Origin: JAHDCJ01 sp039028895
Lineage (GTDB): Bacteria > Bacteroidota > Bacteroidia > Chitinophagales > Saprospiraceae
Direction: 5' to 3'
Length of the DNA stretch: 64,000 bases
Assembly (NCBI GenBank): GCA_039028895.1
Contig: JBCCHF010000022.1
Span: forward strand, 36,426 to 100,425
Below, piece after piece: positions 42,586 through 50,780 of this stretch (the stretch's first letter is position 1; the number at the start of each line of letters is the position of its first letter). Both the position numbers and the translations under genes were made by a program. Under the pieces are notes generated by a model. That model was given only the letters and a program-made list of their open reading frames with translations. It ran no database searches and was not told the origin of the DNA.

Positions 42586-44745
42586 ATGGCCATACCGATT
42601 TCTGAAAAAGTGAGTCTAGCAACTCAAAAAGACATCCGTGAACTGGAGTCAAAAATCGAAAGATTCAAGCTGGGTACCATCCCGGAAGAGAAATTCAAAG
42701 CCTATCGGCTGACGAGGGGTGTTTATGGACAACGGCAGACTGGTGTTCAAATGTTCAGGATTAAGATCCCTTTCGGGAAATTAACCGTTGCCCAGTTAAC
42801 CAGGATTGCAGATGTCTCTGAAAAGTATACTAATGGAAATCTACATACAACCACCAGGCAAAACATCCAGTATCATTTTGTGAAACTGGATGATTCACCA
42901 GCTATCTGGGCCGATCTGGCGGAAGTTGGTATTACTGCCAGGGAGGCATGTGGTAACACCGTTCGCACCGTAACCGGTTCTGCGAAAGCAGGTATTGACC
43001 CTGATGAAGCCTTTGACATTTCTCCGTATGCACAAGCACTCAGTGATTATTTTTTGCGTAATCCAATATGCCAGGATATGGGACGCAAGATCAAAATGGC
43101 ATTTTCTTCATCAGATCGTGATTCGGCTTTTGTGTATTTCCATGATCTGGGGTTCATTCCAAAGATCAAAATTGAGAATGGCGTAGAAAAAAGAGGATTC
43201 AAAGTGCTGATAGGTGGCGGTCTCGGTGCACAGGCAAAGACAGCTAAACCCGTTTTCGAGTTTCTGGACGCCAATAAGATCATTCCTTTTACAGCTGCTG
43301 TGCTCCGAGTCTTTGACCGTTACGGAGAAAGAGAAAAGCGATTTAAAGCAAGACTTAAGTTTTTGGTGGATGACAGACGTGGAATAGGTATTGACAAATT
43401 CCTGTCTTTGGTTGATGAAGAATTGGAGATTCTCAATGTACAGACAATCGAAATCGATCTGGGTGAACCGAAATTTCCGAATACAAGATTTAATGCCGAT
43501 GGTCATGAGGAAACGGTCGAAGACGAAAATGCTTATGCAAAATGGCTGAAAACCAATGTGTTCGAACAAAAGCAAATAGGCTGGTTTGGTGTCAGTATTA
43601 AGCTTCCCTTGGGAAATATCGATTCTGAACGTGCCCGCAAATTGAGTAGGATCGTTGAAAAATTCGCTGCTGATGATATTCGGGTAACCGTTAACCAGGG
43701 TTTCCTCCTACGCTATGTTTCCGAAACAGCACTGCCAGCATTGTATAATGCCCTTGGAGAAATTGGACTTAACGATTATGGATTCAATACAATCGCTGAC
43801 ATTACCGCCTGCCCGGGATCAGATACCTGCAATTTGGCTGTAACAAACAGCACTGGTCTAGCAGCAACCCTGGAACATTTGTTGAAAAATGAATTTCCTG
43901 AATTGATCCTTGATGATGATATCAGTATCAAGATGAGCGGTTGTATGAATTCCTGTGGACAGCACATGGCAGCGAATATCGGTTTTCACGGAAGTTCGAT
44001 TAAGAAATCTCCCTTAATAATTCCAGCCATGCAAGTGGTGTTGGGCGGAGGTGTTTCCCCGAAAGGGGAGGGCTTCATTGCCGAAAAGGTAATTAAACTT
44101 CCAACAAAAAGAATCCCCACTGCACTTCAATTCTTACTGAATGATTACCTGGAACAGTCGCAAAAAGGAGAATATTTTAATGATTATGTTCAGCGATTGG
44201 GTAAGCGTTATTTTTTCGATTTACTAAAACCATTGAGTGACCTCTCCTCAATCCAGCCTGAAGAGTACCAGGACTGGGGTCAGGATTCCAAATTTATTCC
44301 TGAAATAGGGGTTGGTGAATGCGCAGGGGTGATGGTCGATGTAGTCGGGGCAATCCTGGATGAAGCACGTGAAAAGTTGAAATTATCACAGGAGGCTTAC
44401 GCTGAAAACGCCTATCAAGATGCTGTTTATCACAGTTATGGTGCCTTCATCATCGGTGCAAAAGGATTATTGCTGAGTGAAGACAAAAAGTGTAATGCAC
44501 ATATCGCAATAATCAGTGACTTTGAACAATATTTCATCGAAACAGGAAAGTTGGATATCGGAGGGTCTTTCTCCAAAAAAGTACTCGATATAAAGCAATC
44601 AAAACCTACTCCTGGCTTTGCGTCAAAATATCATCAGGAAGCAGCAGAATTCGTCAATTTTATTACCGGATACAGAGATCGGCAGCTCAGGCAGGATAGC
44701 CAGTTGAAAGGAAAGGAGGTGATCTCCAGTCACTACAAGGCGTAG
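42586..44745 (+). CDS. Assimilatory sulfite (or nitrite) reductase hemoprotein with C-terminal HEPN-like domain
   Basis: 719 residues. Two ferredoxin-like plus siroheme half-domains: RGVYGQRQTGVQMFRIKIPFG...LHTTTRQNIQYHFV, and the 4Fe-4S/siroheme ligands C409-x5-C415 (ACPGSDTC) and C453-x3-C457 (GCMNSCGQH). The sulfite/nitrite reductase part ends near residue 585; the remaining 130 residues form a helical domain (AREKLKLSQEAYAENAYQDAVYHSYGAFIIGAK) resembling HEPN. Sulfite is the expected substrate because siroheme synthesis and APS reductase follow. First structural gene after the attenuator. Electron donor (ferredoxin or flavoprotein) is not encoded here. Confidence 0.9.
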   Translation: MAIPISEKVSLATQKDIRELESKIERFKLGTIPEEKFKAYRLTRGVYGQRQTGVQMFRIKIPFGKLTVAQLTRIADVSEKYTNGNLHTTTRQNIQYHFVKLDDSPAIWADLAEVGITAREACGNTVRTVTGSAKAGIDPDEAFDISPYAQALSDYFLRNPICQDMGRKIKMAFSSSDRDSAFVYFHDLGFIPKIKIENGVEKRGFKVLIGGGLGAQAKTAKPVFEFLDANKIIPFTAAVLRVFDRYGEREKRFKARLKFLVDDRRGIGIDKFLSLVDEELEILNVQTIEIDLGEPKFPNTRFNADGHEETVEDENAYAKWLKTNVFEQKQIGWFGVSIKLPLGNIDSERARKLSRIVEKFAADDIRVTVNQGFLLRYVSETALPALYNALGEIGLNDYGFNTIADITACPGSDTCNLAVTNSTGLAATLEHLLKNEFPELILDDDISIKMSGCMNSCGQHMAANIGFHGSSIKKSPLIIPAMQVVLGGGVSPKGEGFIAEKVIKLPTKRIPTALQFLLNDYLEQSQKGEYFNDYVQRLGKRYFFDLLKPLSDLSSIQPEEYQDWGQDSKFIPEIGVGECAGVMVDVVGAILDEAREKLKLSQEAYAENAYQDAVYHSYGAFIIGAKGLLLSEDKKCNAHIAIISDFEQYFIETGKLDIGGSFSKKVLDIKQSKPTPGFASKYHQEAAEFVNFITGYRDRQLRQDSQLKGKEVISSHYKA

Positions 44746-44804
44746 GTTTTTTAGTCAGCAGTTGGCAACCTGTATTAATCAATATTGAAAACAAACTTTG
44801 AATA

Positions 44805-45584
44805 ATGAAAAATATAATCAACATACAACCGAAGATCAGCATCGTGGGTGCAGGGCCAGGTGATCCGGAATTACTGACAATTAAAGCATTGAAAGCAATT
44901 GAATCCGCTGATGTCATTTTGTATGATGCATTGGTAACCGAAGATATACTGGCGCTTGCTTCACCCGGAGTAAAATTCCTGTTTGTCGGTAAAAGGGCAG
45001 GGGGGCGATATACACGACAGGAAAAGATCAATCTTCTGATGGTCCAGCATGCTTTTAGCCATGGTCATGTTGTGCGCCTGAAGGGTGGTGATCCATTTAT
45101 TTTCGGCAGAGGACATGAAGAAGTTGTTGCTGCACGAGAAGCTGAAATACCGGTTAATGTTGTACCAGGTGTTTCAAGCTCCATTGGTTTGTCGGCATTA
45201 CAACAAGTACCCCTGACACGACGAGGAATTAATGAAAGTTTCTGGGTGCTGACGGGAACAACGCGTACAGGGAATTTGTCAAATGACGTTTTGATCGCAG
45301 CCCGGTCAACGGCAACAGTCGTAATTCTGATGGGCATCCGGAAATTAAAGCAGATTACTGACGCTTTTAAAGCTGCCGGCCAGTTAAATACACCTGTAAT
45401 GATCGTTCAAAATGGATCAAGGCCAGAGGAAAAAATCGTCCTTGGAACTGTTGCGACCATCGTTAAGCAAGCAAAACTTGAAAATATCGGAACTCCAGGT
45501 ATCATCATTATCGGAGAAGTCGTCAGCCTTCACCCGCAATTCGCGCTGTCAATCGGGGTAAACCAACTCAAAAAAGCATCATGA
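44805..45584 (+). CDS. cobA: Uroporphyrinogen-III C-methyltransferase (SUMT)
   Basis: 259 residues. ISIVGAGPGDPELLTIKALKAIESADVILYDALV, VGKRAGGRYTRQEKINLLMV, VVRLKGGDPFIFGRGHEE, and VVPGVSSSIGLSALQQVPLTRRG: all conserved SAM-binding and active-site segments of the precorrin methylase family. Makes precorrin-2 for siroheme, the cofactor of the preceding sulfite reductase. Overlaps the next gene by 4 bases. Confidence 0.95.
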   Translation: MKNIINIQPKISIVGAGPGDPELLTIKALKAIESADVILYDALVTEDILALASPGVKFLFVGKRAGGRYTRQEKINLLMVQHAFSHGHVVRLKGGDPFIFGRGHEEVVAAREAEIPVNVVPGVSSSIGLSALQQVPLTRRGINESFWVLTGTTRTGNLSNDVLIAARSTATVVILMGIRKLKQITDAFKAAGQLNTPVMIVQNGSRPEEKIVLGTVATIVKQAKLENIGTPGIIIIGEVVSLHPQFALSIGVNQLKKAS

Positions 45585-46183
45585 AAGCAATTAATCAAAA
45601 TCAATTATTCCCGGTGTTTTTAAAGCTGGACAAGGTTAAGCTGCTTATTGTCGGAGCAGGTAATGTAGGTTACGAAAAGCTGTTTTTTCTTTTAAAAAGC
45701 AGTCCAAACGCTAATGTTCGTGTTTTGGCAGAAGTGGTTTCACCGGAAGTCAGGCAATTAGCGCACGGCAAGCCAAATGTCGAGGTTATCAAAAAGACGT
45801 TCAGGCCTTCTGATATCAAGGGTTTTGATATCATCATTGCTGCTACGAATAATCGTTCGGTCAATGTTTGGATAAGGCAAGTGGCCAAGTCCAGTGGACT
45901 TATCGTCAATGTAGCCGACACTCCTGATCTATGCGACTTTTATCTTGGGTCTATCGTTACCAAAGGCGATTTAAAGATCGCTATTTCAACTAATGGCAAA
46001 TCACCAACCTTTGCCAAACGTCTTCGACAACTTCTCGAAGAAGTTTTACCGGATAATATTCCTCAGATTCTTCAAAACCTCAGGATAATCCGTTCCAGGT
46101 TAAAGGGTGATTTTGGTAATAAAGTTGATACCCTTGAGCGCCTTACCGCAGATCTGGTTGCTCACCCTGACCAGAAAATTTGA
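45581..46183 (+). CDS. Precorrin-2 dehydrogenase / sirohydrochlorin ferrochelatase (Met8-like)
   Basis: 200 residues. N-terminal Rossmann motif LLIVGAGNVGYEKLFFLL, IIAATNNRSVNVWI, and VNVADTPDLCDFYLGSIVTKGDLKIAISTNGKSPTFAKRLRQLLE, which is the CysG N-domain/Met8 signature. Completes siroheme synthesis with the SUMT gene upstream. Here the CysG functions are split between two genes, with translational coupling. Confidence 0.94.
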   Translation: MKAINQNQLFPVFLKLDKVKLLIVGAGNVGYEKLFFLLKSSPNANVRVLAEVVSPEVRQLAHGKPNVEVIKKTFRPSDIKGFDIIIAATNNRSVNVWIRQVAKSSGLIVNVADTPDLCDFYLGSIVTKGDLKIAISTNGKSPTFAKRLRQLLEEVLPDNIPQILQNLRIIRSRLKGDFGNKVDTLERLTADLVAHPDQKI

Positions 46184-46209
46184 TCCATTTCGGTGTAAAA
46201 GAAGATGTC

Positions 46210-46884
46210 ATGAACTTAACTGCATTGAATAAAGAATTCCGCCCACTTGGTCCACTTGAAAGATTGGAAAAGTTAGAGCAGTATTTTGGCAAAAACGAAA
46301 TGCTGTACACCTCTTCGTTTGGAACAACTTCAGCGGTGTTATTGCATATGGTGAGTAAGGCGTTACCACACCAAGTGGTGCATTTTATCAATACATCATT
46401 CCTTTTCAAAGAAACCCTTGACTATAAACTCCTGCTTTCAGAATTGCTGAATCTTGATGTTGTAGAATTGTTGCCTGATGAAAAGAATAATGCTTTCACT
46501 GCCATTGATCGCACCTGGGAAAAGGATGCTGATCTTTGTTGTACGGTAAACAAACTTATGCCGCTTGAAGCGATCAAACCTATGTTTTCGGTTTGGATCT
46601 CCGGCTTGATGGGCCATCAAAATGAATTTCGCTTAAGCAAAGAGGTTTTTGAATATGACAATGGCCTAGTAAAATTTTACCCTTTGATTGATTGGTCACC
46701 AATTATGGTAAAGTCTTACATCCTCGAGCACGGACTGCCTCAACATCCTCTTTGGGCTAAAGGCTTTTCTTCTGTCGGTTGTACACATTGCACAGTGGCT
46801 GGTTGCGGTCGAGATGGCCGATGGAATGGACAATCGAAAACAGAGTGTGGATTGCATTCGACCAAGGTAAAGAAGGCGTCCTAA
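46210..46884 (+). CDS. cysH: Adenylylsulfate (APS) reductase, assimilatory
   Basis: 224 residues from the ATG at 46210; an in-frame TTG at 46180 would overlap the previous gene. PP-loop-like N-terminus (LYTSSFGTTSAVLLHM). The 4Fe-4S ligands C110-C111 and C191-x2-C194 mark the APS-using type rather than the PAPS-only enzyme. The catalytic C213 lies in TECGLH near the C-terminus. Reduces APS to sulfite, which the sulfite reductase then uses. Sulfate adenylyltransferase genes are not in the window. Confidence 0.92.
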   Translation: MNLTALNKEFRPLGPLERLEKLEQYFGKNEMLYTSSFGTTSAVLLHMVSKALPHQVVHFINTSFLFKETLDYKLLLSELLNLDVVELLPDEKNNAFTAIDRTWEKDADLCCTVNKLMPLEAIKPMFSVWISGLMGHQNEFRLSKEVFEYDNGLVKFYPLIDWSPIMVKSYILEHGLPQHPLWAKGFSSVGCTHCTVAGCGRDGRWNGQSKTECGLHSTKVKKAS

Positions 46885-46933
46885 CCAGTCAGCAAATAAA
46901 AGTCAATAAATAACCCGAAATAAACCAACCCAT

Positions 46934-48142
46934 ATGAACTTTGAAACACTTGCGATCAGGCATCAGTTAGAACGCACTCAATATCGCGAACATTCAGTGC
47001 CCTTGTTTAATACGTCCAGCTTCGTTTTTGATGATGCAGAACAAATGCGGGCTTTGTTTGCTGATGAGGTGGAAGGTGATATTTACAGCCGCTATTCAAA
47101 CCCTAATTCCAATGAATTTGAAAACAAGATAAAGGCATTGGAAGGTACGGAAGATGCTTTTGCAACGGCTTCAGGGATGGCTGCTGTTTTTGCAGGATTT
47201 GCCGCTTTACTAAAAGCTGGTGACCATGTAATTGCCTCAAAAGCCTTGTTTGGGGCCTCGTTCCAGATTTTGACCAATATTCTTCCAGGTTGGGGCATTG
47301 ATTATTCACTAGCAGATCCTACTGACCTGGAATCATGGCACGAACTGGTACGACCAAATACTAAACTGATTTACATCGAAACGCCATCAAATCCGGGGTT
47401 AGAGATCATTGACCTGGAATGGGTCGGACAGTTTGCCGCAATTCATAATCTCATCTTGAATGTTGATAATTGTTTTGCAACACCTTATTTGCAGCAACCG
47501 GGGAAATTTGGTGCTCATCTGGTCACGCATTCCGCTACGAAATATATTGATGGTCAGGGTAGGGTCTTAGGAGGCATAATTACGGGTAATGCGGAATTGA
47601 TCAACGAGATCAGGAGTTTTTGCCGACGCACCGGACCAGCACTGGCACCGTTTAATGCATGGATACTTTCAAAAAGCCTTGAGACCCTGGCAGTAAGACT
47701 GGATCGCCATTGTGCCAATGCACTTGAGATTGCTAAATGGCTGGAGGTTCAGGGAACTGTTCTTAAGGTAAAATATCCGTTTCTCGCATCACATCCGCAG
47801 GTGGAGATTGCCAAAAAACAAATGAAAGCAGGTGGTGGCATTATTACTTTCGAACTGGAGGGTGGCCTGGAAAGAGGATCAACATTTCTCAATAGCCTGC
47901 AACTGATTTCACGATCAGCTAATCTGGGAGATACCCGAACCATAGCAACACATCCTGCGTCCACTACTCACGCCAAGTTGTCGGAAGAAGATCGGTTAAG
48001 CGTCGGTATTACCGATAATTTGGTCAGGATATCTGTTGGACTTGAACATCCCGATGATATAAAGGCTGATCTTGAACGCGCATTTTCACAAAGTCAAAAT
48101 ATGGTAATGCAATTCCCAATCATTTCCGGGAACGGCATTTAA
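46934..48142 (+). CDS. metZ: O-succinyl/acetylhomoserine sulfhydrylase family (MetZ-like)
   Basis: 402 residues. PLP-dependent Cys/Met metabolism enzyme. DIYSRYSNPNSNEFENKIKALEGTEDAFATASGMAAV at the N-terminus, IYIETPSNPGLEIIDL, VDNCFATPYLQQP, and the PLP lysine K203 in SATKYIDGQGRVLGG. The GQGRVLGG wording is typical of MetZ. RISVGLEHPDDIKADLERAF at the end. It incorporates sulfide directly into an acylhomoserine. A terminator-like hairpin follows before the next gene. Confidence 0.92.
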   Translation: MNFETLAIRHQLERTQYREHSVPLFNTSSFVFDDAEQMRALFADEVEGDIYSRYSNPNSNEFENKIKALEGTEDAFATASGMAAVFAGFAALLKAGDHVIASKALFGASFQILTNILPGWGIDYSLADPTDLESWHELVRPNTKLIYIETPSNPGLEIIDLEWVGQFAAIHNLILNVDNCFATPYLQQPGKFGAHLVTHSATKYIDGQGRVLGGIITGNAELINEIRSFCRRTGPALAPFNAWILSKSLETLAVRLDRHCANALEIAKWLEVQGTVLKVKYPFLASHPQVEIAKKQMKAGGGIITFELEGGLERGSTFLNSLQLISRSANLGDTRTIATHPASTTHAKLSEEDRLSVGITDNLVRISVGLEHPDDIKADLERAFSQSQNMVMQFPIISGNGI

Positions 48143-48163
48143 TCCTATTCTTTCACAAACATC

Positions 48164-48199
48164 AAGGCCTTTCCGGAATTACCGGTAAGGCCTTTTTTT
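48164..48199 (+). terminator. Hairpin with U-run between metZ and 48208
   Basis: AAGGCCTTTCCGG and CCGGTAAGGCCTT form a 12-bp stem with one T-T mismatch, then a run of T (48193-48199). It may terminate the cys part or reduce read-through into the metX part. No leader peptide is evident in front of it. Confidence 0.75.
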
Positions 48200-48207
48200 A
48201 TTCTGCA

Positions 48208-48810
48208 ATGCAAATTTATACCACACACTCCAAAACAAAATATTCAGTTCTTAATCTGTTTTCAGGTTATGGATTCTGGACAGCTAACCAATTGAGAAAA
48301 CTGGCACTTTTAACAGAAAATCGAGGTTGGTTAATTAGGCTACAACCCGATAACAAACTGAGGTTATTCGTAAAAGCTGAATCAGACCTAGTATCGGAAT
48401 TAGGTCAACTTGAAATTTGTTGTCATGACAATACTGCTAGTAAAAAGCTTTGTAAAACCGTAATTGAGAACGCCCTGGTGCCGCCTCCGCCTTTACATTT
48501 TCCGGTGACGGAAATAAAAAAGTCGGAGGCGTTCTTTTTTGATCTATGGTGTTATCGTTTTACACAGCCAGGCCGATATCCGGGCTTTTATCAATGCCAT
48601 ATCCCAATTCCTGAAACTCATTTTTCTATTCCGATTCTGGTGGATGCGGTGTGCGTCAGTTCATGCTTTTCGGCTGATCATTTTACAATAAAAGAAACCG
48701 GTTTGACGATAAACATGGTACGAAAAACCGACCGATTACCATTTTTCCGCAAACTGGTTGCTGTTCGCCCCGATCTGACCAAAATTCTAAAACCCATTAA
48801 CCATGTATAA
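48208..48810 (+). CDS. Protein of unknown function ahead of metX
   Basis: 200 residues, no signal or membrane segment. It starts 9 bases after the U-run of the terminator and overlaps metX by 8 bases, so it is translated together with metX. Pieces such as WLIRLQPDNKLRLFVKAESDLVSELGQLEICCHDN and PPPPLHFPVTEIKKSEAFFFDLWCYRF are visible, but no domain is recognised. C-rich points: C140s region VDAVCVSSCFSAD. Context suggests a part in methionine metabolism. Confidence 0.7.
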   Translation: MQIYTTHSKTKYSVLNLFSGYGFWTANQLRKLALLTENRGWLIRLQPDNKLRLFVKAESDLVSELGQLEICCHDNTASKKLCKTVIENALVPPPPLHFPVTEIKKSEAFFFDLWCYRFTQPGRYPGFYQCHIPIPETHFSIPILVDAVCVSSCFSADHFTIKETGLTINMVRKTDRLPFFRKLVAVRPDLTKILKPINHV

Positions 48811-49885
48811 TAACTTATCTCAAATCAAAATGAAAAATTCTGAAAACTCCACCCCCCAAATTCTAGAGCTTGAAGGGGATTTTAATACAGAATTAGGCGG
48901 AGTAATCCCCGATTGTAAAATTCGCTATCAAACCTGGGGCGAACTTAACGCTCAAAAGTCAAATGTTGTTTGGGTTTGTCATGCCCTTACGGGGAATACT
49001 GATATCGTAGATTGGTGGGGAGGACTTTTTGGCCAGGATCAATGTTTTTCACCTGATCGTTATTTCATCGTTTGTGCAAATGTGTTGGGGTCCTGTTATG
49101 GGTCTACCGGACCAGTTGACTGTACCCAGGCTATAAAGTTTCACGAATTTCCTGAGGTGACCATTCGGGATATGGTCAAAGCCCATATTCAATTGCGGAA
49201 GCACCTCGGTATAGCGGAAATCCAAACCCTGATCGGTGGATCATTGGGAGGGCAGCAAGCTTTGGAATGGGCCATACAGGAACCGCAGAGAGTGAAAAAT
49301 CTGATTGCCATTTCGACAAACGCCGCCCATTCACCCTGGGGCATAGCCTTTAACGAATCACAAAGAATGGCCATCAGGAATGACCCGACATGGGAAGAAA
49401 ATACCATCAATGCAGGTATAAATGGACTAAAGGTCGCCCGCTCAATCGCACTATTGTCTTATCGTTCCTACGATAAGTATGGTTTGTCTCAATTTGAGAA
49501 TGACCACAACAAAACCACTGATTTCAGATCAAGTAGTTACCAGGTTTATCAAGGTGAAAAGCTGGCAGGCAGATTTAACGCGTTTTCCTATTATCGTTTG
49601 TCGCAGGCGATGGACAGCCACAATGTTAGCCGGGGAAGAGGAGATATGACCAAAGTACTCTCCACGATAAAAGCACGCACCTTAGTTATTGGGATTTCCT
49701 CAGATTTGTTATTCCCTCCTGCTGAACAGATTTTCCTGGCCAGCAATATCCCTAATGCTATGTACGAAGAAGTGGAATCAGATTTTGGCCACGACGGATT
49801 TTTAACCGAATCGGATAAATTGGATAAAATAATCAGGAGTTTTTTGGCGGATCAATACCATATTTCACTATCATCCGCCTCATAA
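48803..49885 (+). CDS. metX: Homoserine O-acetyltransferase MetX
   Basis: 360 residues; an alternative ATG at 48830 has a more A-rich context. Alpha/beta hydrolase: CHALTGNTDIVDWWGGLFG, NVLGSCYGSTGP, nucleophile elbow GGSLGGQ with S147, acid in VIGISSDLLFPPAEQ, His in SDFGHDGFL. Activates homoserine for MetZ. It converges with the dehydrogenase gene, and their 3' ends overlap by 53 bases. Confidence 0.94.
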   Translation: MYNNLSQIKMKNSENSTPQILELEGDFNTELGGVIPDCKIRYQTWGELNAQKSNVVWVCHALTGNTDIVDWWGGLFGQDQCFSPDRYFIVCANVLGSCYGSTGPVDCTQAIKFHEFPEVTIRDMVKAHIQLRKHLGIAEIQTLIGGSLGGQQALEWAIQEPQRVKNLIAISTNAAHSPWGIAFNESQRMAIRNDPTWEENTINAGINGLKVARSIALLSYRSYDKYGLSQFENDHNKTTDFRSSSYQVYQGEKLAGRFNAFSYYRLSQAMDSHNVSRGRGDMTKVLSTIKARTLVIGISSDLLFPPAEQIFLASNIPNAMYEEVESDFGHDGFLTESDKLDKIIRSFLADQYHISLSSAS

Positions 49886-50693
49886 ATCCGGCAATAATCT
49901 TTGAATGCCATTGCGGAAAGAGCCGACTCAGGAAATCTGGTAATTTGGCATCATTGCCGATCAATACCCGGGTTTTCTTCTTTCGGATACCTTTTAGAAT
50001 GACATTGGCGGCCATTGCAGCAGTATTGCGAAAGAACTTCTCAAAATGAATGGACTCTTCTTTATGGACTTTTGGGTCAACAGTATCAGGTAGTTTGGAG
50101 CTTGCGGCAATATTGGTCTTGATACCTCCGGGATGAACCGTTGTTGCTACAACATGCGGTGCTTCCAATAGTAATTCCATACGCAGTGTTTCTGTAAATC
50201 CCCTGATTGCAAACTTGGTTGTTACATAAGGCGCCTGGTAAGGAACGGCAACGAGTCCAAGCATTGAAGATAGATTGACAATACTGCCTTCTTTTTGTTT
50301 TTTGAGATGGGGAAGGAAAGCCTTTGTGCCATACACCATCCCCCAAAAGTTAATGCCCATTATCCATTCAAAATCTTCGTAAGTAACAGAATCTACGGTT
50401 ACTTTTCCCAGTGCGACACCTGCATTATTAATGACAATATCTACTCGCCCGAAATGTTCAATTACGTTTTCTGCGAAAGCGTAGACTTCCTCTCTTATTG
50501 AAGTGTCAACGACCGAAGAAAAGACATCAGTTCCATTTGATTTTAGCGCAGCTTGAGTATTTGCCAGACTGTCGGGGTTAATGTCGTTTATGGCAATGGA
50601 TGCACCCAGTTCTGCCAGCCTTAAGGCCAATGCTTTACCAATGCCTGAGCCTGCGCCGGAAATAGCAGCTACTTTATTGTTGAAAGATTTCAT
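49833..50693 (-). CDS. Short-chain dehydrogenase/reductase
   Basis: 286 residues. Classical SDR: SGAGSGIGKALALRLAELG (glycine motif), NNAG, Ser in VNLSSMLGL, and Y-x3-K in APYVTTKFAIRGF. C-terminal extension ends in a hydrophobic-basic tail (LFPQWHSKIIAGFMRRMIVKYG), suggesting membrane association. Substrate unknown. Its 3' end overlaps metX on the opposite strand. Confidence 0.9.
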   Translation of the reverse strand: MKSFNNKVAAISGAGSGIGKALALRLAELGASIAINDINPDSLANTQAALKSNGTDVFSSVVDTSIREEVYAFAENVIEHFGRVDIVINNAGVALGKVTVDSVTYEDFEWIMGINFWGMVYGTKAFLPHLKKQKEGSIVNLSSMLGLVAVPYQAPYVTTKFAIRGFTETLRMELLLEAPHVVATTVHPGGIKTNIAASSKLPDTVDPKVHKEESIHFEKFFRNTAAMAANVILKGIRKKKTRVLIGNDAKLPDFLSRLFPQWHSKIIAGFMRRMIVKYGIDPPKNS

Positions 50694-50780
50694 GAGCGAA
50701 AAATGAAGTTGTTTTTTGTTGATTATTCAAGGTTAAACCCGAAACCCGAATATACAAATATCTATTTCTCAAAGTCCCAG

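Noticed and set aside
43111..43575. 154-residue minus frame inside the sulfite reductase gene
   Set aside because: Antisense shadow; sulfite reductase is clearly coding on +.
48164..48199. Methionine-type attenuator before 48208
   Set aside because: There is a hairpin with U-run but no leader peptide with Met or Cys codons between the metZ stop and the hairpin, so it is called only as a terminator.
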